DNA from: an uncultured Candidatus Saccharibacteria bacterium
Lineage (GTDB): Bacteria; Patescibacteriota; Saccharimonadia; Saccharimonadales; Saccharimonadaceae
DNA: 22,298 bases
Direction: 5' to 3'
Assembly (NCBI GenBank): GCA_937876715.1
Contig: CALEGA010000027.1
Span: 1 to 22,298, forward strand
The stretch's first letter is position 1. Every line of letters begins with the position of its first letter. A program made the translations under genes and the position numbers. The notes below the pieces were generated by a model. The model ran no database searches, had not been told where the DNA came from, and saw only the letters and a list, made by a program, of their open reading frames with translations. This document shows, piece after piece, positions 14,341 through 20,177 of this stretch.

Positions 14341-15051
14341 TTACCAAATAATTGGTTTGAGGTTGTTTTCTTTGAGAAAGTCATTAGTTTTGGTGAATGG
14401 ACGAGAGCCGAAAAAGCCAGCGTGAGCCGAAAGTGGTGACGGGTGAGCAGATTCAAGAACGAGGTGTTTGGTTTGGTCAATGAGCGGTTTTTTATTTCTA
14501 GCATCACGTCCCCAGAGAATAAAAACGAGGTGTGGGCGAGTTTCGTTAAGATATTTGATGACATTTTCCGTGAAAGTTTCCCAACCTTTGCCGCGATGTG
14601 AGCCGGCGAGGTGCGCTTCAACGGTCAGAACATTATTAAGTAGTAAAACTCCTTGTTCTGCCCAGCTTGACAGGTCGCCAGTTTTGTTATGATGTTGATA
14701 ATCTTCAGGGTTAAGTGCAAGATTGGGGTTCATAATTTTTAAATCTTGGTAAATTTGCCCAAGGTCGGAGTCGATTTCTTTATAAATGTTGATGAGACTA
14801 GGTGGGATTTTTTCCGAACTTGGCACCGAAAAAGCCAGACCCATAGCGGCACCTGGAGTATGGTAGGGGTCTTGTCCAAGAATGACGACTTTAACTTCGT
14901 TCAAATCGGTTGAGAAAGCGCGAAAAACAGCTTCTTTTTTAGGGAAAATTGTTTTGGTTTGATAAGCTTCTTTGAGAAAAGCAGAAAGCTCTTGGAAATA
15001 TGGTTTCTGGAATTCTTGTTCAAGAAACGGTTTCCAAGAGCTATGTATCAT
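14341..15051 (-). CDS. ung: Uracil-DNA glycosylase, family 1
   Basis: This 236-residue enzyme removes uracil from DNA and starts base-excision repair. The water-activating loop GQDPYHTPG carries D61, the uracil-binding strand LLLNNVLTVE carries its Asn (139/140), and HPSPLSAHAGFFGSRPF carries catalytic H203 and the DNA-intercalation loop. Length is normal for the family. It begins 3 nt after the stop of the bactofilin-like gene, with no Shine-Dalgarno sequence, so translation is probably coupled. It ends flush against the convergent dCMP deaminase (TAA then TTA with no base between), so no terminator separates them. Confidence 0.97.
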   Translation of the reverse strand: MIHSSWKPFLEQEFQKPYFQELSAFLKEAYQTKTIFPKKEAVFRAFSTDLNEVKVVILGQDPYHTPGAAMGLAFSVPSSEKIPPSLINIYKEIDSDLGQIYQDLKIMNPNLALNPEDYQHHNKTGDLSSWAEQGVLLLNNVLTVEAHLAGSHRGKGWETFTENVIKYLNETRPHLVFILWGRDARNKKPLIDQTKHLVLESAHPSPLSAHAGFFGSRPFTKTNDFLKENNLKPIIW

Positions 15052-15054
15052 AAT

Positions 15055-16236
15055 TTATTTTTTGGAAGCTTTGGGTTGGCGGAAGATTTTGTGGACGAGG
15101 TAGCCGAAGCCGAAGCAAGCGCTGACGGCGCCGACGAGACCGCCGACATAAGGAATGAAACCGAGTAAGGTGACAAGGACAATGCCCATAGTCGCCTTGA
15201 GGAACGGGTGGAGTTTTTCTTTCTTGAAAGCGTGCTTGGCGAGTTGGTCGCCGACGACGAGCCCAGTGACACTGGTGGCAAGATAGGCAAAGAGAACGTA
15301 GAAGCCGAGGCCGATGAGGGCGAGCGGTAAACCAACAATGGTGACCAGGGTGAAGATGATAGTAAGCGGAACGACGATAAGAAGACCGAGACCGAGCGCG
15401 ATGTCTTTCCAAGAGCTCTTAAAATTAAACTCGTCCATCAAGCGTTTGGAAAGCTTGCTGGCGACGGCAATGAGGACAATCGTAACGAGGAGACGACCGA
15501 GGAGGAAGATAAGCTTAGTGGTGATTGAGTTAAAGAAAGATAAATCGACGCTATTGTTGGTACCCTCATAGGTCTTAGTGGTTGCCGAAGTGAGGTTTTC
15601 GAGACCGACGGCGCGCGCAGTGTCGTTATATGAGAAAGTGCCGGTGACGGAGACTTTTCCCTTGATGGTGATTTCTTCAGCAGCAATGTTGACGTCGCCG
15701 TCGATAGTGACGTTTTCAAGAACGACACGGTTACCGCTGATGAAAGCGTTGCCGTTTAAGTTAGTCTTAATCAGGACTGTGGTAGCAGCAGCATAAAGGT
15801 CGCGACCGATTATGGTGTCTTCGCCGATTTCGATGGAGCTACCGGCAATGAAGAGGTCTTTGTCGATTTCGCCGTTAACTTTGAGAGAGTTGCCAGCGAA
15901 AGCACCATATTCGGCGGAGCCGGTGAACTCAACGAGGTTGCCAGCGAGGAAGTGAATGCCGTTGACGTGGTCTTTCGAGACGACGTCGTTGCCGGCGAGG
16001 AAGAAAGAGTGGGAGACATTGACTTCGGAGTCGAGCGTGCTGGCGGCGGCAGCATAAGTGTCGTCAGATTCCGCAGCGGGTTCGCTCGGAGCAATCAGGA
16101 CGTCTGAGCAGTTAGCTTCCTTTGAGGCGTCGCCATCACAAGCGGCGACAGGCTTGATATTAACAGCATAACCGAGGGTAAGCGCAGTTGTTACCCCTAA
16201 AATTAGCTCGGAAAAAATTTTGATTTTTTTAGCCAT
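15055..16236 (-). CDS. Exported bactofilin-like beta-helix domain fused to a multi-pass membrane domain
   Basis: In this 393-residue protein an N-terminal hydrophobic segment (about 7-25) looks like a signal peptide or anchor. Residues about 75-205 contain seven rungs of 17-18 residues with a recurring [FIL]xAGN core (for example FLAGN, AFAGN, FIAGS, FISGN), which is typical of bactofilin or polymer-forming right-handed beta-helices. The C-terminal part has about four membrane helices (about 240-260, 279-300, 302-328 and 348-380) and a basic tail. Known bactofilins are cytosolic; here the helix should lie outside, so a surface scaffold role is inferred. It has its own consensus promoter and a good Shine-Dalgarno sequence (AAGGAG). 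ung follows after 3 nt. Confidence 0.82.
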   Translation of the reverse strand: MAKKIKIFSELILGVTTALTLGYAVNIKPVAACDGDASKEANCSDVLIAPSEPAAESDDTYAAAASTLDSEVNVSHSFFLAGNDVVSKDHVNGIHFLAGNLVEFTGSAEYGAFAGNSLKVNGEIDKDLFIAGSSIEIGEDTIIGRDLYAAATTVLIKTNLNGNAFISGNRVVLENVTIDGDVNIAAEEITIKGKVSVTGTFSYNDTARAVGLENLTSATTKTYEGTNNSVDLSFFNSITTKLIFLLGRLLVTIVLIAVASKLSKRLMDEFNFKSSWKDIALGLGLLIVVPLTIIFTLVTIVGLPLALIGLGFYVLFAYLATSVTGLVVGDQLAKHAFKKEKLHPFLKATMGIVLVTLLGFIPYVGGLVGAVSACFGFGYLVHKIFRQPKASKK

Positions 16237-16255
16237 AATACTCCTTACTCCACTT

Positions 16256-16284
16256 ATTATAGACTAGTCGATAAAAATTGTTAA
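16256..16284 (-). promoter_or_regulatory. Promoter of the bactofilin-like gene and ung
   Basis: On the minus strand, TTAACA (16284..16279), a 17-bp spacer and TATAAT (16261..16256) lie in the 50-bp gap after gatB. The predicted start is near 16249, about 13 nt before the ATG, with AAGGAG in the leader. Confidence 0.75.
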
Positions 16285-16286
16285 GC

Positions 16287-17711
16287 CTATTTTAACTTAT
16301 TTTTAAGAATTTCAGAGACGGCGGCAGGATTTGCTTTGCCTTTAGATTCTTTCATCACCTGTCCAACGAGGAAGCCGAGGACTTTTTCTTGTCCTGCTTT
16401 GTAATCTTCCTGCGCTTTTTTGGTGACGGGGTTGGCAAGTACCGCGTCAACAATAGCTTCGAGAGCACCAGTGTCGTTTTCTTGAATGAGATTAAGTTCC
16501 TTGGCGAGGTCGCGTGGAGATTTGCCAGAATGCTTTTGTTCGAAGAGCTTGATGAAGACTTCCTTGGCAGCGGTGCTGGAAAGTTCTTTCTTGGCTTTCA
16601 TTTCGGCAAGCTCGGTGAGTTGCGAAGCGGTCGGAAGCGAGTCGTTCAGGAGACTTTGATTCTCTTCAGCAAGGAGGACGGAAGCGAAGAGATTAGCAAC
16701 GTAGTCAACTGGTTGATTAGCGGCGTGGATTTCGGCGAGACGCTTGACTAGCTCAGGGTAGTCGAGCAAAACTTCGAGCGTATCGGCAGGAATAATGCCG
16801 TCAAATTCTTGGCGATAGCCGGCGGGAAGTTTGGGACACTTTTTGTATTCGGTTTCGACGAAGTCTTCCGCGAGGTTGAGTGGCGGGAGGTCGGGTTCGG
16901 GCATATAACGGTAATCTTGCGCCTCTTCCTTGGAGCGCTGGGAAGTGGTTTTGCCGGTAGCGTCAGACCAACCGCGAGTTTCCTGCTTAACTTTTTCGCC
17001 TTGGTCTAGGATTTTACTTTGGCGCTCGTATTCGTAGAGAACAGCGCGTTCGATGCTGCGGAAGCTGTTGAGGTTTTTGATTTCGGCGCGGGTGCCAAGT
17101 TTTTTATCTTCTGGTTTTTTGAGAGAGATGTTGACATCGAAGCGCATATTGCCGTTGTAAAGGTCGCCGTTGGTGACGTCGGCATAAATCATATTGCGCC
17201 AGAGTTCCTTGCAATAGTCGCGTGCTTCTTCGGCGCTGGAGATGTCGGGCATAGAAACGATTTCGAGGAGCGGAGTGTCAACGCGGTTTAAATCGACGAG
17301 AGAGTAGGTGTCGAAGTGGGTGAGCTTGCCGGCGTCGCCCTCAAGATGGGCGTGTTCGATGCGGATTTTTTTACCACTTGGCAGTTCAATGAAGCCCTCG
17401 CCGACGATGGGGTGGTAAAACTGGGTGATTTGATAGCCCTTGGGTGAGTCGGGGTAGAAATAGTGTTTGCGGTCGAAGCGGGAAGAGGGGTTGATTTTGG
17501 CGTTCATAGCGGCGCCGGCACGAATCGCGACCTTAACTGCCTCGCCGTTCAGGCGCGGCAACATACCCGGGAGAGCGTAGTCAATGGGCGAGACGCAAGA
17601 GTTCGGCTCTTTGCCGCGAGCGTCATTATTGACTTCGGAGAAGAGCTTAGTTTTAGTTTTTAGCTGAACGTGGCATTCGATGCCAATAGTAATGTCGTAT
17701 TTCTGGCTCAT
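16287..17711 (-). CDS. gatB: Asp-tRNA(Asn)/Glu-tRNA(Gln) amidotransferase subunit B
   Basis: This 474-residue subunit binds the mischarged tRNA and carries the kinase/transamidation site of GatCAB. The family signatures GIECHVQL (10-17) and DRKHYFYPDSPKGYQITQ (80-97) are clear, and the C-terminal 140 or so residues form the YqeY-like tail domain. The N-terminal CxC...CxxC zinc cysteines found in many GatB proteins are missing; only C39 is in that region. The start is one base after the stop of the HEPN-motif gene, with AGGAG 9 nt upstream inside it, so it is the last gene of the gatC-gatA-HEPN-gatB operon. Confidence 0.96.
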   Translation of the reverse strand: MSQKYDITIGIECHVQLKTKTKLFSEVNNDARGKEPNSCVSPIDYALPGMLPRLNGEAVKVAIRAGAAMNAKINPSSRFDRKHYFYPDSPKGYQITQFYHPIVGEGFIELPSGKKIRIEHAHLEGDAGKLTHFDTYSLVDLNRVDTPLLEIVSMPDISSAEEARDYCKELWRNMIYADVTNGDLYNGNMRFDVNISLKKPEDKKLGTRAEIKNLNSFRSIERAVLYEYERQSKILDQGEKVKQETRGWSDATGKTTSQRSKEEAQDYRYMPEPDLPPLNLAEDFVETEYKKCPKLPAGYRQEFDGIIPADTLEVLLDYPELVKRLAEIHAANQPVDYVANLFASVLLAEENQSLLNDSLPTASQLTELAEMKAKKELSSTAAKEVFIKLFEQKHSGKSPRDLAKELNLIQENDTGALEAIVDAVLANPVTKKAQEDYKAGQEKVLGFLVGQVMKESKGKANPAAVSEILKNKLK

Positions 17712-17712
17712 G

Positions 17713-18138
17713 TTAGATAGCTCCTAAATCTTTTAAGGCTTGTTTATAAATCGTGAGGGCGTGGCGCGCTTGGTGATATTCAAGTTTAAAACCTGATTCG
17801 TGGGCGATTTGGTTGCGAAGTTTGTGCGCATTCCAAACGGCGTTAAGTTGGGAGAATTTTTCCTTGCCGCATTTTTTGAGGCGTTCGCCCATAGTCTTAC
17901 CCGAAATGCCCATTTCCATCATTGCCTTGTCGAGCAATTTGTCGCCCTCGACGACCGCCATTTGATAACTCTGGGGGTTGTTTTTCGTGAGGGAGTTTTC
18001 GATGGCAAGGAAGTCAGTTTGGTATTCGAGTTTGTTAAAAGTATATTTGCGCTTGCCGGTGAGGATGATGGCGACGAAAATTAAGATGCCGACGACGGCG
18101 ATGGAACCGAAAAGGGCGTAAAAACTGGCGTCGTTCAT
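17713..18138 (-). CDS. Membrane-anchored HEPN-motif protein embedded in the gat operon
   Basis: This 141-residue protein is not assigned to a named family here. Residues about 8-27 are a transmembrane helix. The cytosolic part (about 40-141) is predicted all-helical and holds R108-N-Q-I-A-H113, a canonical HEPN RX4-6H motif with Asn after Arg, flanked by WNAHKL and ESGFKLEYHQARHAL. HEPN proteins are often RNases or RNA-binding partners, many acting on tRNA. It overlaps gatA by ATGA, and gatB starts one base after its stop, so it is co-translated with the tRNA amidotransferase. A Shine-Dalgarno sequence (AGGAG) lies about 10 nt before the ATG. RNase activity is inference; a structural or scaffold role is equally possible. 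Confidence 0.75.
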   Translation of the reverse strand: MNDASFYALFGSIAVVGILIFVAIILTGKRKYTFNKLEYQTDFLAIENSLTKNNPQSYQMAVVEGDKLLDKAMMEMGISGKTMGERLKKCGKEKFSQLNAVWNAHKLRNQIAHESGFKLEYHQARHALTIYKQALKDLGAI

Positions 18139-19529
18139 TTGGCGAGTTCTCCTGCGAGTTTAATGAGATTTTTATCGCTGCGGCGCGGACCGATGATTTG
18201 CAAACCAAGCGGGAGACCAGCTTTATTTTTGCCAACGGGGAAAGCGACAGCAGGAACGCCGGCGAGGTTAACCGGAACGGACATCACATCTTCAAGATAC
18301 ATGGCGACGGGGTCACTGACTTTTTCACCAAGCTTAAAGGCAGGGTTAGGAGAGACGGGACTTAAAATGGCGTCAACTTGCACAAAGGCTTTGGTAAATT
18401 CGTCGATGATGAGCGTGCGAGCTTTTGCCGCCTTGAGGAAGTAAGCGTCATAGAAGCCGGAGCTTAAGACGAAGTTGCCAATCATAATGCGGCGCTTGTT
18501 TTCCCGCATAAAGCCCTCGTCGCGAGTGTTTTCGAAGAGGAGGTCGAGCGGAGTTTTATCGTCGGCTTTGAGATTTTTAGTACGGAAGCCGTAGCGGATG
18601 CCATCATAGCGCGAGAGGTTCGAGGCAACTTCGGCAGGTTGGATGATATAGTAAGCGGCGAGCGCATATTCGAGCGTTGGCATAGAAAGTTCGACGGTTT
18701 TATAACCGCGTTTTTTAAGGTCGGTGAGTTGGTTTTCCAGTGCGGCTTTAATTTCTGGGTCGAGGGCAGGAGAATTCATAAATTCTTTAACGTAGCCAAT
18801 GGATTTTTGTTTTAGTTCAACATCCTTAGTGCCGTAAAAGTCGGGGAGGGTGGTTTGGTCTTTTGGGTCTTGCCCTGCCGTGACGGACATCAGCAAATCG
18901 AGGTCCTCGGCGGATTTGGTGAAGAAGCCAATCACGTCGAGGCTGGAAGCCATAGCGATAACGCCGTAACGCGAGATGGCGCCATAGGTTGGTTTAATGC
19001 CGAAGACGCCGTTGAACGAGGCGGGCTGACGAATCGAGCCACCAGTGTCGGAGCCGGTGGCAAACTCAACACAATCAAGGGCGACAGCAACGGCGGAGCC
19101 ACCGGACGAGCCGCCAGCAACACGAGTTTGGTCGGCGGAGTTTTTAGTTGGTCCGTAGAACGAGTTTTCCGTGGAGGAGCCGTGGGCGAAAGCGTCGAGG
19201 TTGACGCAGCCGACGCAGATGGCGCCCTCTTGTTCTAATTTTTCTGCCGTAGTGGAGTCAACGGGAGAGATAAACTCGGTGAGGATTTTCGCGGAGGCGT
19301 CAGCGGGATGATTTTTAGAGAGGAAGTTAGCTTTTAGAGCATAAGGAACACCGGCAAGGCGACCAACGGGTTCGCCTTTTTTAATTTTAGCGTCGATCGC
19401 TTCGGCTTGTTTGAGAACGCGGTCTTTGTCGATAAAAGTGAAGATATTGTAATCTTTGGTCTCCTCGATGTGCTTTAAAGAAGCTTTGACGAGGGAGACG
19501 GCGGTGGTGGATTTATCAGCGATTTTCAT
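18135..19529 (-). CDS. gatA: Asp-tRNA(Asn)/Glu-tRNA(Gln) amidotransferase subunit A
   Basis: This 464-residue amidase subunit releases ammonia from glutamine for GatB. The amidase-signature Ser-cisSer-Lys triad is visible as K66 (YALKAN), S141 (GGSSGGSA) and S165 (GSDTGGSIRQPAS), with the same spacing as in characterised GatA. It ends in TGA overlapping the ATG of the HEPN-motif gene, which also shows that TGA is a stop in this organism. The start has no Shine-Dalgarno sequence; TATAAT lies 8 nt before the ATG and contains the gatC stop, so a separate, nearly leaderless transcript is possible. Confidence 0.97.
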   Translation of the reverse strand: MKIADKSTTAVSLVKASLKHIEETKDYNIFTFIDKDRVLKQAEAIDAKIKKGEPVGRLAGVPYALKANFLSKNHPADASAKILTEFISPVDSTTAEKLEQEGAICVGCVNLDAFAHGSSTENSFYGPTKNSADQTRVAGGSSGGSAVAVALDCVEFATGSDTGGSIRQPASFNGVFGIKPTYGAISRYGVIAMASSLDVIGFFTKSAEDLDLLMSVTAGQDPKDQTTLPDFYGTKDVELKQKSIGYVKEFMNSPALDPEIKAALENQLTDLKKRGYKTVELSMPTLEYALAAYYIIQPAEVASNLSRYDGIRYGFRTKNLKADDKTPLDLLFENTRDEGFMRENKRRIMIGNFVLSSGFYDAYFLKAAKARTLIIDEFTKAFVQVDAILSPVSPNPAFKLGEKVSDPVAMYLEDVMSVPVNLAGVPAVAFPVGKNKAGLPLGLQIIGPRRSDKNLIKLAGELAK

Positions 19530-19537
19530 AATTAATA

Positions 19538-19543
19538 ATTATA
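19538..19543 (-). promoter_or_regulatory. Candidate -10 box of gatA overlapping the gatC stop
   Basis: TATAAT ends 8 nt before the gatA ATG, and its internal TAA (19541..19539) is the gatC stop codon. There is no TG extension and no clear -35, so this could be chance in AT-rich sequence. The gap matches that of the gatC box. Confidence 0.35.
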
Positions 19544-19826
19544 ATACCTTCGGGACTTTAATTTGGTGATCTTCCTCTTCTTTGGTGAGGGCAAGCAGAG
19601 CCTCGCGGTCGGCATCTTGGTCGGTGATTTCGTCGGGACGCCAGACGTTTTCCATTTCGAAGACTTGGTAAGTTGGTTCGACCCCCTCGACGTCGAGTTC
19701 GTCGAGCTTGCCGATGTACTTGAAAATGTTTTCAAGGTCGGACTTTAATTTTATTTTTTCGTCAGCGCCCAGAGAAAAATTACTGAGGCTGGCGAGGTGT
19801 TCGATTTCTTGTTCTGTAACTTCCAT
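19539..19826 (-). CDS. gatC: Asp-tRNA(Asn)/Glu-tRNA(Gln) amidotransferase subunit C
   Basis: This 95-residue GatC is of normal length. It wraps around and stabilises the GatA-GatB complex. The opening pattern (VTEQEIEHLASLSNFSL), the central LDELDVEGVEPTYQVF and the block MENVWRPDE are typical. It is the first gene of the gat operon and lies 30 nt downstream of a small membrane protein gene. There is no Shine-Dalgarno sequence; TGTTATAAT ends 8 nt before the ATG, which predicts a leader of about 2 nt. Confidence 0.95.
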   Translation of the reverse strand: MEVTEQEIEHLASLSNFSLGADEKIKLKSDLENIFKYIGKLDELDVEGVEPTYQVFEMENVWRPDEITDQDADREALLALTKEEEDHQIKVPKVL

Positions 19827-19834
19827 TACTGGAA

Positions 19835-19843
19835 ATTATAACA
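19835..19843 (-). promoter_or_regulatory. Extended -10 promoter of the gat operon
   Basis: TGTTATAAT on the minus strand ends 8 nt before the gatC ATG, in the 30-bp gap after the preceding gene. The -35 region is AT-rich without a clear hexamer. The predicted transcript has almost no leader, in keeping with the absence of a Shine-Dalgarno sequence. Confidence 0.55.
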
Positions 19844-19856
19844 CTTCTTGCGCGAA

Positions 19857-20129
19857 TTAAAAACTGCTTAATGAGTTGACTTTGTTCTTCAATTCAAGAA
19901 TGAGTGCTTCGTTGTCCTTAACTTCGGCTTCAAGGGCGTTGATTTTTTCATTTTTGGAAACGAAGAGGATGACGAAAACGATATTTAGGACGACACTGAC
20001 GACGAGAGCGCCGATTAGAATGAACGTGCGCTCAGTTTTTTTCTTGTCGCGCGGAGCGGACATAATCGACGATTGGTTAGGTCGCGCTGGGTCAGTAGCA
20101 ATAATTTTTTTAACTCTCTCTTCACTCAT
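19857..20129 (-). CDS. Small single-pass membrane protein with a C-terminal coiled coil
   Basis: This 90-residue protein is of no family I can name. A charged cytoplasmic N-terminus (1-34, with DKKKTER just before the membrane) is followed by one helix (about 35-57) and a short coiled coil (about 60-87, INALEAEVKDNEALILEL). The layout resembles FtsL/DivIC-like division proteins, but no diagnostic motif supports that. The ATG at 20129 is preferred over one 39 bases upstream (20168) because TGCTAAAAT lies between them, 10 nt before the chosen ATG, and the extension MFLSRAYAKININ is encoded by that promoter region. It sits between uvrB and gatC. Confidence 0.7.
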   Translation of the reverse strand: MSEERVKKIIATDPARPNQSSIMSAPRDKKKTERTFILIGALVVSVVLNIVFVILFVSKNEKINALEAEVKDNEALILELKNKVNSLSSF

Positions 20130-20139
20130 ATTTATATTA

Positions 20140-20148
20140 ATTTTAGCA
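20140..20148 (-). promoter_or_regulatory. Extended -10 promoter of the small TM/coiled-coil gene
   Basis: TGCTAAAAT ends 10 nt before the ATG at 20129, so a leader of about 4 nt is predicted. It lies in the 48-bp gap after uvrB. There is no Shine-Dalgarno sequence. Confidence 0.45.
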
Positions 20149-20177
20149 TAAGCCCGACTTAAAAACAACGACGTTTT

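Noticed and set aside
18135..18137. Recoded TGA as in some CPR lineages (code 25)
   Set aside because: gatA ends with TGA at the ATGA overlap with the next gene, at the normal GatA length, and the other long genes contain no internal TGA, so the standard code fits.
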